DNA of 64,000 bases from Dichetophora obliterata (taxonomy: Eukaryota > Arthropoda > Insecta > Diptera > Sciomyzidae), in the NCBI GenBank assembly GCA_963920525.1, contig OY986438.1, forward strand, positions 132,437,920 through 132,501,919, read 5' to 3'. Shown one piece after another: positions 42,983 through 55,365 of the stretch. Every line of letters starts with the position of its first letter. Within the stretch, counting starts at the first letter, position 1. The position numbers were made by a program, and so were the translations under genes. A model generated the notes under the pieces. The model was not told where the DNA came from. It ran no database searches and saw nothing but the letters and a program-made list of their open reading frames with translations.

Positions 42983-43458
42983 AGGTCTCTGCCCACTTAC
43001 AGCACGTAACGAAACGACTGTAAATTGGCTTCGAAAAGGCAACGTAATGTTCAGTGCACACTTAACAAAACGGCAACAAAAATTTTAATTAAACAAAACA
43101 ATAAGCGCAGAATTCTCTAGCACACAATTAGCTTAAATAGCTTTGCTATTGGATGACGATGTAGAAAACTGATAAAATCATAGATTTTAGATTAATTTTA
43201 TGCTCTAAAAACGACTTATCGATGTCGAATTTTTACTTTGCACAATAAACTGTTGGAATCCATTGTAATTTTTGTAAACAAAGAGAACGACAAGCCGGTC
43301 AGAATTCTTTGAAACGATCTCCACCGGCTTTTTCGTCGGCGTCAACAGTCGTTGCCGTTTCATCGTCGCTTAGTGAGCATGTATACATAAGAACACATGG
43401 TAGTTATATTTTGTAGTTTCGTGTCGTTTCGTTACGTGCCGCAAGTGGGCAGAGACCT
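42983..43458. mobile_element. 476-bp PIF/Harbinger-like MITE
   Basis: TAA flanks both ends. The termini AGGTCTCTGCCCACTTAC... and inverse agree at about 35 of 37 positions. The 3-bp TAA duplication fits PIF/Harbinger. Non-coding. Confidence 0.85.
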
Positions 43459-43929
43459 TAAAACGTTATAACTACCAACGTCATATCGTGTAGTGGACGT
43501 GCAGTGCAGTGATAAAAGTATTATTATGTATTTGTTTTGTTATAGCAATGTACCATTAAGTCTTAGTTATATATTTTCAATATAGCTATGATTAAGTTTA
43601 TAAATCTATAAATAAAAGCATAGCTGGCGGCAGGTTTTTAGACCAGCCCACTTAGACCAAACAACTGGTCCGTTGTGATACCACAGAATGGAAGATGGAT
43701 CAAGTGAAAAGTTTGGGCAGGATGTTTTTGCTAATGTAGCAGAAGCTGTAGAAACATGTGCTTTAAATCTGGAGCAAGTGTTATGCCTCAACCTCAGTCA
43801 AATCAAGTTACTAAGCGTTCCCCTCAACAAACTTTTCCTATCACTACCAACTACAACTTTTCGTCGCAAATTAATATGTTTTAAAGTTATTTTGATTAGA
43901 AATTGGGAAAGAAAGGTTATAGCGTAGCG

Positions 43930-44000
43930 TGGCCCGGCCAGGATTTGAACCCGGTACACCTTAGCGACAGTCAAGCACGCTACCAATAGACTATCGAGGC
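43930..44000 (-). repeat. tRNA-Asp(GTC)-like sequence, second copy
   Basis: The minus strand has TAGTCTATTGG (box A-like), CTTGACTGTCGCTAAGG (anticodon arm, GTC) and GGTTCAAATCC (box B). It is the same unusual family as 13801-13870. The acceptor stem pairs partly (about 5 of 7), better than copy one. Probably a tRNA-derived repeat; a decayed gene is possible. Confidence 0.6.
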
Positions 44001-45575
44001 CTCCAAAATAAGTAAAGATGGTTGTTAAAGCTTCTTGGATTGTGGACTCCAATTCAAGCAAACCAGTCTGAAGCATTGCCGGAAACATTGACCGTTTAAA
44101 TTTGTATTAATTTTTTTATGTGTGCCTCAGTAACAAAACAAAAGCTTATATAATCATAATAATAAAAAGTACTCTCGTTTCCGAAAAAGTCCTTTCTGAA
44201 GAGTAAAAAAAATCCTCTCCAAAGTTTTCAAGTATTTACTAGTGCGAAAAAAACAAATGGTTTTAAACTGGTTTCAAGTGCGCCCACGCAGGGCTTTAGT
44301 ACATCTAAATAACAACAATCATCAGTTTCTTGTGCGAATGACTTCGTAGTTTCTTCCATTTTATTCGCATAATAAAAAATTCATTCGCAGGTTGACCGTA
44401 CGCTTTGTTCGAAAAATGTACGAATTATTAATTGAGTTTAAAAAATGTAAAACAGAAATTGTTAAGACTGGTTTTTCACACAACTACAGAATATAAGGAA
44501 CTGATTGTAAAGTTCCTACAATAAAGATTCGTACAATATACATTTGTTTTTGTACGAATACGAATAAAATATTCGTAATGTGTACTAGTCAACGTCGATT
44601 CTACTATTCCTATTCGTGGCTGAAAACTACGATTAAAATTTGTAGAATGGACGTAGTTATTAGTAATATTTACGCACAAATAATTTTGAGTATATATTTA
44701 TTTTAAAAATATTTTCTCAAGAAGTTATGATTACAAGCTTCTCATTAAAAATTTCTCGTTTACACAAATTAAGGCAATTAAAAAAGTTTATGTCACTCTC
44801 GATATTTTATGCTGAGTGGTAAGAGCATCAACTAATATCAATGATAAAGGTATGGGTAACGCAGCAAAAACTTCAGCGTAAGTACACAAGCTCACTCGAT
44901 GTATCAATGAACTGCGTTAACGCAATTGCGTCTGACGTAGGTAAAATGCTAGTATTTCTGTATCAATTGGACTTAAACAAACACTTCAAAATTTCGAGTA
45001 ACAAAGCGCGTTCAATTAAGGTTATTTCTTTTAATGTATATGTAGTAATATGTAGTGAAGTAAGTGCAGTTTAGCTTCACTTGGCACTATTACAACAAAT
45101 CTAATCAAAGTCCTGTAATAATATTTTTTATCACAATAAGATCATTGATAATAAAGGCACGTTTGTCATAGATTAAGTAAAAAAATTTATTGATATGAAA
45201 TTATTATAAAGCATATCTGAATCAAGTGCAGATCAAAACATCAAAAAGAAATAAACCAAAATTTCAGGCATGTAGTCAAACTTCGTTCAAAGTCGAATCT
45301 GCAGCCAGGCAGACACTTGCAAATTTCTTGTCTACAAAAAAAAGGTTTTAAGTTTGAAGTAGGATTGAAATTTGCTTCAACTTTTGAAATCGAATTCATT
45401 AGAATTAGTATCGAATATTAGTATATTCATTCATTAGTATCGAAAAGGCGATATTGCGTTACTTTACATAAAATGAGTGTGTCACCGAAATAAAAGCGTT
45501 AAGTGCTTCAACTCAATAACTCAACGAAGCGCTGCGTTACTCATGTCTTTCATGTGTTTAATTATGAGCCATTTC

Positions 45576-45725
45576 GATCAACTAAGCTATGAAGAGGGCA
45601 ACAACAACATCAACTTTGTAAAGAGTCAATCACACAGCAGACTAAACAGACTGTTTCGGAAGGAGCTACCCTTCATCCATCTTCAGTAGTCTTGAGTGAT
45701 TAAGCTGTGACCAACCCACTATTTA
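45576..45725 (+). repeat. SINE/MITE-like dispersed repeat, copy 3
   Basis: More diverged than the other two, but with the same block order: GGCAACAACAACA, AGAGTCAATCACACAGC, GACTGTTTCGGAA and CAGTAGTCTTGAGTGATTAA. Confidence 0.74.
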
Positions 45726-47555
45726 TGTTGGAATAAATTCCTTTTTTGTCTTTCTTTCTTCTTTTTAGGTACCCATTTCTCCAATTTTTAGGCAGAATAT
45801 ATACAAAAATTTACCAAATTCAATGGAAATTGAAAGCGACTTAAATTTTTTATATTATAAAATCACCAAAATTTGACCAAAAATATCATCGTCGAAATAT
45901 TTTGTGAAAGCAACAAAAGTCTGTCGTTTTTTGTGTGTCTTTCATTCAAACAAATCAACAAGACGAGGTGTTAGAAAAAGCTTCGGTTTAATAAACAAAA
46001 TACAAAAACAAACACGAAAAAAATTCTTGACTTATGAGACAGCGACGATTCCCTGTTCGTATGATCTGTTGTCAAGTCTACTACCAACAGCTGTGTTTTT
46101 ACTCAGCCAACTGCATTCATTTTGATCTCAACTAAGCAGTTTGATTCAAAATGAACCAAAAACAAGTCAGGAGTAATCTTCGACTTGGCCGAATTTAATG
46201 TCGACCCCACAAGCGTCCTTAAGTATCAATGTTATGAATGTGCTATTTTGTTAGGCGAAATTTTTTAAGTTTTAAAACAAAAAAGAAATAAAGAATTTGC
46301 ATGTTGCAAAAAAATTGTTTTAATTTAAATATGTTAGGATGTCTGGTCGTTGGAAAAAATCAAAACTTTAACATTTTAAAGCCGTCAGAACTTCGTTGAA
46401 ACATAAAAGGATATTAAACAAATAATGGCTTTGTTGTATAAAAACTATGAATTTGCTTTTAGGCAGCACATGGAGTAAATGCAGTTATACTAAAAATTTG
46501 GCAAACTCAATAACCATACATGCATGACTATAGGATATGACTATGCTCAGTGGCGGTTCGTTTTCTTTTGTTTCATTTCTACTATACTACCGACAATACA
46601 AATAACAACAACGAAAACTAAGCAATTTTTTGGACGCTCTTTTTAATAAGTGAATATTTTACAGAAAGATATAATAACACTACAAAAAAAAAAAATAAAA
46701 CTGAAAATTGCTGATACTAGAACTTGATACAAAGAAATATTAGCACTCCCACAAATTTATACACAAAAAAAAATATATAAAATATCTAACATAAAAGTAT
46801 TTCCAACAAGTAATGTAAAAAAATTCGTAACTTACATAAACAACGCGCCAGGATAAAGTCTGCCAGGATGAAGTTATTTTCAGCATTACAAGGAAAAGTT
46901 ATTTTGTATTCGTGTGCAAAGTATGCATAGCGCTCAAACGAATTTGGCAAACCCATAGAAAAGCTTTTGTGCAGAGCAGCTTTGTGTGTTTTTGGAGCGT
47001 TGAGGCTTTTGTTTTTTTGTTTATTTTTTTTTTGTTTGCTCTTAACTGAGCTCATAGGTTTTAACCTATTTTTCGTAATAACCTTAGTTTCGTTTAAATA
47101 TTATTTGGTTATGCCACGTTATGTCGCAGAGCTTTTAAATTTTACAATTTTTTTTTTGCATGATTAAATACCCTATCGCAATGAAAAAGTCCATTTCCAA
47201 GAAATAACTAGTTTAAAAGTACTTTAAAAAGAACAACTTCAAAATTAGTTTAAAATACATGCAGCATGCGTAGGTTCGATTTAAATTTTTATTGCTATTG
47301 TGTATATGTTCCTTTGCTGTTCTCCTGTTTCTGTATTTCTATTGTGTAGTGACAAAAAATAAATAGTTATAGATCATAATAACAAAATTTTACATTCAAA
47401 AATTTAATTTCAAGCCAGCTAAGCCAGTTCGATGCGTAGTGCGAGTGTTCAGTTTAATAAAAGTTGTTAGTTATAGAAAATTTAAATAAACAGTGGTTAA
47501 GCAAAAAAATTTAAAAAATAATATGAGAAACAGAAAGAGGAAAATTTATTAATAA

Positions 47556-48560
47556 TATTGGGGGTTGGAATTATTTTTAAAGGTTTTTTTTCGGTTTTTG
47601 AGCATTTATTAGGAAACAACGGTACAATGTATATTATTCAAAGTATTGTCCATCGTTAGCTACAACATTTTCCCATCTTTCTGGCAGCATATGGATTCCG
47701 CGCCGGAAGAACGATTCGTCTTTTGAGGCAATCCACGAATCGACCCATTTTTTGGTATCCTCGTAAGAAGTGAAGCGCTGCTCAGCCAAGCCATGCGTCA
47801 TCGATCTGAATAGGTGGTAGTCGGAAGGGGCTATGTCTGGGCTATAAGGCGGGTGGGGTAGCACATCCCAATTCAGCGCCTCCAACGTTTCCTTGACGGT
47901 TCTTGCAACATGTGGCCGTGCGTTGTCATGTTGAAAAACCACTTTGTCGTGTCTTTTGGCATATTCCGGCCGTTTAACCTTTAATGCTCGGCTCAATTGC
48001 ATCAATTGTTGTTGGTAGCGTTCTCCAGTGATGGTTTCGTTAGGTTTTAGCAGCTCATAGTACACGACACCCTTCTGATCCCACCAAATACACAGCATAA
48101 GCTTGGCGCCATGAATATTCGTAATGGATCCACTTTTCATCGCCAGTGACAATACGATGCAAAAAACTCTTCCTTTTATGCCGTTGAAGCAGTTGTTCGC
48201 ACATGCAAAATCGCCGTTCAACGTCTCTCGGCTTCAACTGGTACGGCACCCAATTTCCTTGCTTTTGAATCAATCCCATGGCCTTCGAGCGTTTGCCGAC
48301 CATTGATAAGTCGACTCCCAATGATTCTGACAATTCTTGAAGGGTTTGACACGGGTATTCATCGAGCAAAGCCTCCAATTCCTCATCTTCAAACTTTTTC
48401 GGCTGGCCCGGACGCTCTTTGTCTTCCGTAAAATCACCACTTTTAAACCGACGGAACCAGTACTCACAAGTAGAAATCGATGGAGCATAGTCCCCTAAAG
48501 CCTCAGTAAGCGTGCGTTGTGCAAACACAAGAAACAAGTGTATGTGCATCGTGGCGATCA
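47556..48560 (-). mobile_element. mariner element, 5' end lost
   Basis: The 3' side has a TATTGGGGGTTGGAATTA terminus resembling mariner inverted repeats just outside the stop. The expected partner on the high-coordinate side was not found; there the sequence becomes unrelated. Confidence 0.7.
47634..48549 (-). pseudogene. mariner transposase (DD34D) with linker deletion and frameshift
   Basis: The N-terminal half (48549-48120) has CEYWFRRFKSGDF, KKFEDEELEALLDEYPCQTL, WVPYQLKPRDVERR and KSFLHRIVTGDEKWIHYE (first Asp). The next frame carries IHGAKLMLCIWWDQKGVVYY, VVFQHDNARPHVARTVKETL (second Asp) and HPPYSPDIAPSDYHLFRSM (third Asp, 34 residues between), ending NVVANDGQYFE. The roughly 20-residue basic linker that normally joins WIHY to the next block is missing, and the join shifts the frame. 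The extreme N-terminus is also absent or altered. Resembles the mauritiana/vertumnana-like mariners; subfamily uncertain. Confidence 0.88.
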
Positions 48561-49635
48561 GAAGATCAAAATATTAGCCAGCAACCAAATGAAAGTTTCT
48601 TCATATACTGAATTTCGTTCCGATAGCTCTAAAATTACGGTTGTTATCGTGATCACAGATGGACAGACAGACGTACATGGCCAAATTGACTCAGGAGGTG
48701 CTGCTGATCAAGAATATATATACCTGTCACGCCTCCTTACCGGCTTTACGCAGTGACAAAGTTAATATACTGTTACGCAGCATGTCTGTAAAAACAAAAT
48801 TTGTAAGAACAACTGGCATGTCATTAAATATCATAAATTGTATTTGTTTCGTAGATTGAAGCAATTAAGGGGACGACTAGTGTGACGCCCTAAAATAAGG
48901 TGGTTTTTGGGAATTAAAAAAATGTATTGCATTAAATTTTTTAAAACTCAAAAAATAATATAAAAATATATTCGAGCATAAAAAGTGAATACACAGTAAA
49001 TTTTTTGAACGAAAATACTTAGTTTTTAGAAAACTATCCGCCATCTCCTGGTCTCCAAAAAAAAGTTATCCTACTGCTGCAGTGATTGCAGCCTTTACAG
49101 TGCCTAAATTAAAATATAACAAACATTTTATTAAACTTCAAGGTATTGCCCGACCGTGACAAAAAATATTAAAATGTAAAAAAGGCGGATTTTTAAAAAT
49201 AAATTGAAAATTTCGCTCAAAAATCGGAGGGTTTTTGGCATGGCAAAATTACATTTTTCATCCAATCCCAAAAATGGAGAGTCATGGTACGCAGAAAAAA
49301 GTACAGAATATGATAAAATAAGAATCGAATAGATCGGGTAATTTGTTTTCGAGTAAGAGCTGCAGCAAATAGCAAAAATTTTATATTGAGAAAAACGCGT
49401 TTAAAGGTATACGGTTAGAAATCTTGGACTAATATTTAGTCCCACTAAAATATTACTGCATTTTTTTAAACCTTGCAGTTTAAAATTTAAGCTTTTCAAA
49501 TACTTACTCATATTTTAAACTCTTTTGAACTAGAATTTAAAAAAAAAAAATATTACAGCATTTATTTTAGCTTTTTGGTTTCAATTTTAGCTTTTTTGGT
49601 TTAAGGTATAATATACGCGTAAAAAGAGAAAAACA

Positions 49636-50285
49636 GTAGCTTGTTTTCAAACATTTTTTTGAGGTACAAGGAGTAGTTATATTTTTTGAAATTTATACGT
49701 GTTATTGTACATAAAAACTATTTAAATAAATTTTTTTTTAAGCAACTTTCTGGCTTTTTATAGAGGTCGCTAAAAATGAAGTTGAAAAAAAAAACATCCA
49801 CAACTGTTCGATAGATATGGCCTTTCCCATGTATCTGACACAAACAAATCAAATGTCATTTTAAAGTATAGGTCAAAAAGTGAGCATACCACCTACGAAC
49901 GACCCCCTAAGAGTTTTTTGAAATTATGGTGAAAGTTTGAGTAAAAAGTTGTTTAAAAAAATAGATTTTTGCGCACTTTTTTGTCAATTAAAAAAAATTA
50001 AAGGAAATAGGTACTTAAATTAAGGTGAAATGCTTTGAGGTCAAAATTAGGAACAAAGCGCAATAAGACTCATTGAAATTGAAGCAATAGATTTTGAGTT
50101 ATCTATCGAACCGTTTTGGATGTTTTTTTCAATTTAATTTTTAGCAGCCTCTACAGAAAGTCAGAAAATTGCTAAAAAAAAATATATTTTTATAAAATAT
50201 TTTTTATGTACAATAACCAGTATAAATTACAAAAAAATATAACAAATCCTTGTATCTCAAAAAAATGTTTGAAAACAAGCTGCTA
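49636..50285. mobile_element. Inverted-repeat (foldback-like) element, ~185-bp arms
   Basis: The left arm 49636-49820 (AGCTTGTTTTCAAACATTTT ... CTGTTCGATAGATA) and right arm 50100-50285 (TATCTATCGAACCG ... AAAATGTTTGAAAACAAGCT) are inverse with scattered mismatches, spacer about 280 nt. Non-coding. Confidence 0.8.
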
Positions 50286-50689
50286 ATTAATACCTTAAAA
50301 ATAAATTTAAAAACTGGATATCCTGTGATCGAATTTCGCGGCGTTTGTTTCTTTTTTTTTTGTAATATTTTAATCCAAGTTTGTACTAAATTTTAGACCA
50401 AAGCTATATTAAAATCATTTTTTAATATTTTGCAAATTAAAAAAAAAAATAATAAACTGGCTATTTCAGCCCTTGGAAGGACTTTGACCTAGCTTATTAT
50501 TGATCAATTGTGTTGTGCGTGAAATTAAATGTTTGATCACAAATGACCGAGAACTGGACCTACGTGTTTAATGCCGACTCCGAACGACTTATGTTCTCAA
50601 GAAGCTTTACATGGAAATTTTTACTCTCTGAGGTCTGCTGAGAGGTGACGACCGAACAGACAAATTAATTCAATTGAAAAAACTTTCGG

Positions 50690-50768
50690 TCTGAGCTGGA
50701 ATTGAACCCGGGCTACCGCGGTTCCTTAGCTTAGGAGCCACGCACTCTACCTACTAGGCTACGGCCGC
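50690..50768 (-). repeat. tRNA-like sequence
   Basis: The minus strand has TAGCCTAGTAGG (box A-like) and GGGTTCAATTCC (box B-like). The anticodon arm does not pair well. Likely a tRNA-derived SINE head. Confidence 0.45.
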
Positions 50769-53700
50769 CATATTTTGCCATATTTTTCGAATAAAGCAAA
50801 CAAAAAAAAAAATCACAAAATAAATATGAGGTGAGTGGTGGATCAGGAGGAATTGGGAATACTTCCATCTTATTATCCGTACATTTCTCTCGGGTGTGAA
50901 CCCCTTATAAGCAGCTTTATGTTTTCTTTCTCATTTTATATTAAAAAAAAAATTTGAAGTGGCCTTACAACCTGCAAAATGAATTGACCAATTGAAAAAA
51001 ATTGAGACCCTTTACAACAAAATGGAGTATGAGGTCTTGTTCTGGAAGTGCTCCTCTATTAGAAACAAGCAGCGGTATCTCCGTTACAAAAACAAATTCC
51101 AAATTGTCGCACAGTGTAATAAACCTTTTTTCCTGTGTAAGTATTTCGATTATTCCAGTAGAACTTATTAAAAAAATATTTTTTATTTATTTTGCCGAAC
51201 GAAGGAACCTTTTCAAATTTTTCGTCATAGCTTCGACATTTAGAGTTCGATCTTAAAGTATGATGCATATATCGATGTTTGTGTCTTGAGGAGACCAATT
51301 ATTTTGCTGCAAAGTTCATTGAAATCAAGTACCCCGTTCTAGTACTCATCCACCAGATCTAAACTTCTGAAACATGAGTTTAAAAAATAGTAAATCAAAT
51401 AAAAATTTTGAAACCTTTACCCAGCACTTTGAAAGTCCCTAGCCCTTAGCTTTACTTAATTTAAATTCATAAAGTTTTTTTAGAAGGATATTTACATACA
51501 ATGCCCTCGCAGTAGAATCCTCCAATTTAAAAAATTTTATTTATGTTTTCGGCTTTTACTATAGTATTGTTTTTTTACAGAAATGTCAGTAGACTCGTTA
51601 ATTATTATGCTGTAAAGCCTAATTTCAATATCGGAAATCAATTGCGTAGTAAAATACGGTGACATATTATTTTTGTAAGTTCTCTGCAGTTTGGCTGGTG
51701 GCTGCAAAACCCTTTGAACACGTCATTTACTGGTATGGTCCAATGGGACAGAAGAATTGTAAAGCCTATGGTAATGAACGTTGGGTCCGTTCACCTAATA
51801 AATAAATAAAATCGTTTTATAAAATTTCGCAAAACAGCATTAAATAGTTTATTATTTCAAAATATTCAACATATTCTAAGTCTTGAATAACACTTTAAAA
51901 TTTTGCTATGTTTCTATGATAAAGATTATGAAGGTTATATTCTTTAGGCTAGTATATCACAATAACAGTACAAATATGAGGCGAAAACCTATACTAAAAG
52001 AACACATAACAAATTATTGCATATGGACAAATACTTAAATAAAATTTCGAACTGGATACAAATAAATTCGGTAGTCATATCACAAAGCAAATAATAGAAT
52101 CCTTTATGCTTTACTTCTTTTTTTATCTGATTTAATTTTTGTTTTCTTTTTACACAAACAAGATTTAAAACAAGAACATTTCAAGTCCTTTTTCAACATA
52201 ATGTTATTAGTTCAAATCAACATACGTACAAACAAGCAAACAAAGTCAAGGATATCCCTAATAATAACAAATAATGGCTACTAATAAAAGAATAGAAGGC
52301 GAAAATAAAAGGGGGAGGAAACCGAAGAAGCGAAAAGGAAGAGAACAAAAGATTAAATGAAATAAAACTGAAAATAAAGAAACTGCCAACGGTCAATAAG
52401 CAACGGAATTACTTGAAAATGTGTGAATGTATGTGAGCTTGCGGCAAAAGAATGTGTGTGCTTGTGCTTGTGTTTGAGTGTGTGTGTGTGAGTTTGTGCC
52501 ATGTATGTGTGCCAGAAAATGTATAATTCATATAAATTTAACATTTTATTTTTATTTTCATTTTTAACACATTGTCTGAAGTGCTCTTTTCTTTCTTTTC
52601 TTGTATTTTACAGATGTTTTTATTTTCTCTTTTGTTTGTTTCACTGTTGTTTTTATCTCACTGCCAGCGCACAGTGAGTCGATTACTACAACTTAGATGA
52701 GAGAATTTGTTTTGGGGAACATATTAATTTTTTTGCTATAACTGGGTAAAAAGCAAAATAATAAAAATTGTTACCCATAAAATAACCAGATGTAAAATCG
52801 AATAATTCATAAGATGTGATCTCAACATTAAATTCTTAGTCCCCAGATCCCTTTAGCAAACCATAAATCAAATGCTTGTGGCCAATATGATTTTCGCATT
52901 TAAGTCTTCTGTTCTACCACTATGTAGAGTTCGGTGCGGAGCATACTTATTTTTTTCGACCCATTTAATTTGGGAGAACAGTGGATTTCTCTGCAATTCA
53001 AAGCATCAGAATTTGGTCTCTAACTTGCCCAGAATGTCTTTGAACTGTCTTTGAAAAAGTTGATGTTAAGAGGTTAGATAATATTTTCCAAACATTTCCT
53101 ACCAAAAATGTACACCAGTAATCGAGTTAAAGGACAAAACACTCCAAAAAGTATCAACATTATCCTGTTTTAAACGACAGCTTGCGCAGTATTGGATCTT
53201 TTGTTTTCCCTTCTGCAAAATTTTAGCCAGATCAATTTTGGAAAACAACATATTAAGTAATAACAACTTTTAATGAGAATAACGTTTTACTTCACAGAAC
53301 TTATAAACTGATAAGATAAAAAGAGATAAATTATAAAATATCGAAACAATTTAATTAATGCAAGGTGACTCTGCTTTATTCGTTGGAGTTGCACTGGCAA
53401 CTCGTCTGGGTTCATTATCAGAATCTTTATCGTCAGAGTTTTCTGAAGTCTTACAATCATATAAAATTTTTTCTGCTTCCATGGCGTAGTTGTTTTCAGA
53501 GTTGCCACAGCCAAAATTTTTTTTACCAATATTCCAAAAAAATTTCACATTTAAGAAAGAATTTCGCATCCAAAACAAAAACTTATCATATATGATCAAT
53601 CAAAAAATTAATTATTTAAAATAACTTTTAAAGTATCCAACGAACATATAATTTATAGTAGATATATTTGATACATAAATTTTCAATTAAATGTAATATT

Positions 53701-54644
53701 TTATTGCACATATGGTCGCGTGGGATCTTTGCATAAACTTTTTTGTACAAAATTTAAAAAAAAATCATAAAAGTAACTTAGTTACATTTTTTTTTAAATT
53801 AGTTAATAATTCTTAAAGCATAAAAACTTTCAAGGTTAAAGATAAAAAATATAAACAGTGGGTTGTAAAATTGTTAAGAACTTACATAATGTGAACTTAT
53901 GGTTATATGACAAAAACTGACACAAATGCTTGTTTTGTTGTTAAAATAATAAAAATTGGAGAGTTTAGTAGCTTTTATATGATATGGTATTTATTAGTAA
54001 AAATTGTTCCAGCTTAATGACAATTTTCTACCTTTTCTGTCATAAAAAAATAACGCTACCTGTAATTTTTTTACAATGTTAGTTTTCTTCAAAATGTTTA
54101 ACAAATTTTACGGAATGGTCAAGCTTCAAGAAAAATTTATTTATGAAAAATCTTTAAATCTAACTCATTTTCTGTTTACTTAAAATGTCTTTACACTTCG
54201 AGAACAATAAATATAATTTAATGCAATATTGTCAATTTATAACGAAAATTTATTTTAACTAAATGAAAGGTAGTTAAAAATCCATTTTTCACTTTTGTAA
54301 CGTTTTTTTAATTTTAATATAACGATAAATTCATATTTTAAAGGTTGCCCCGATTAATTTTGACTCCCTTTGTATATCGACGGTTAAGCGCACAAAAGTG
54401 TAAAGTGAACATTTTTAAATTTTAAATGCTTGTTTCTTTATTTTTTAACTGAAAAGTAGTGGAATTCAAAAACAAATTAAATTTTTCTGGAAATGTAATA
54501 ATTTTCACTTATCACTTTTGTGCGGTACGCATAATTTGTAAAAAATCACGAAATATGAAGTAAAAGAAAAAAAGAACATTGTTTGATGTTCGAAAAAGTA
54601 AAGCTGTTTTACTTTTGTAAATTAAAGTCAATCTTGATGTATGC

Positions 54645-55357
54645 CAAGGTTGCCAGTATTGTGGGAAAAATGCCATTCGTGGTAATTTTTAATTGATCTT
54701 GGGATCAATTATTTTTAAATCAGCGTGGTATTTTCAATTAGCGTGGGAATTCAGCGTGGTATTTTTTAATTGCATGGGAATTTGGGAATTTTTCTAAAAA
54801 TTTTTTTTTTACTTTTATTAAGCAAAATCTTTATCATAGTATTTGATCATCGACGTATATATACAGAAGAGTAAGGGTATAAGTTAACGCTTTAAATTTC
54901 TTCGAACTTACCCTTAATATAAACGATTAAATTACATATATGTTTTAAGAACATGTTGACATCACAAAATTGCATAAATACTAATGGTGCATTCTTTTCT
55001 GAACAAAATTTTGACCTTAAAATTCAGACCTTTTCTAAAAATTCTACATTTTTGCATGCAAGCGTTAAGCTTACAAAAAATTTTTTAAAATTAAATATAT
55101 AAGTGAAAAAATATTTTGATTGGTTTTTCGTATTATATTTTAATACGTATGGGACTTTTTGTGGGATTTTTAAATGCAAATGGGATTTTTGTGGTATTTT
55201 TAAAACGAATGGTATATTTTTGGTAATTTTTAATAAAAATTTTGGGAATTTTTTTGTTTACCTTTAGCATGGGAATTTTGGTGGTATTTAATTTATGTTA
55301 CCTTTGGAAAAAGGTAATTTTCGTGGGAATTGTTCCGAATTCTGGTTGGCAACCTTG
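54645..55357. mobile_element. 713-bp hAT-type non-autonomous element with 8-bp TSD
   Basis: ATGTATGC duplicated exactly on both sides (54637-54644, 55358-55365). The ends CAAGGTTGCCAG and CTGGTTGGCAACCTTG are inverted repeats. The interior holds many GTGGGAATTTTT / GTGGTATTTTTAA variants. No coding capacity. Confidence 0.9.
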
Positions 55358-55365
55358 ATGTATGC

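Larger units (their letters stand above)
43459..47555. other. Unassigned spacer with minor repeats
   Basis: Contains a tRNA-like sequence (43930-44000) and SINE-like copy 3 (45576-45725). Otherwise AT-rich with no recognisable genes on either strand. Confidence 0.5.
48861..54636. other. Unassigned region with foldback and tRNA-like repeat
   Basis: Contains a large inverted-repeat pair (49636-50285), the dispersed GAGAAAAACGCGTTTAAA motif (49388), a tRNA-like segment (50690-50768) and a GT microsatellite (about 52450-52500). A weak acidic open frame (53351-53599, minus) is not convincing. Nothing else recognisable. Confidence 0.5.

Noticed and set aside
48517..48756. Open frame with DGQTDVHGQIDSGG
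   Set aside because: Derived from a GGACAGACAGACG-type repeated sequence common as transposon debris; a related stretch occurs near 5090-5130.
53351..53599. Acidic minus-strand open frame (SENSDDKDSDNEP)
   Set aside because: Low-complexity acidic stretch without domain, start context or neighbouring exons; too weak to call.
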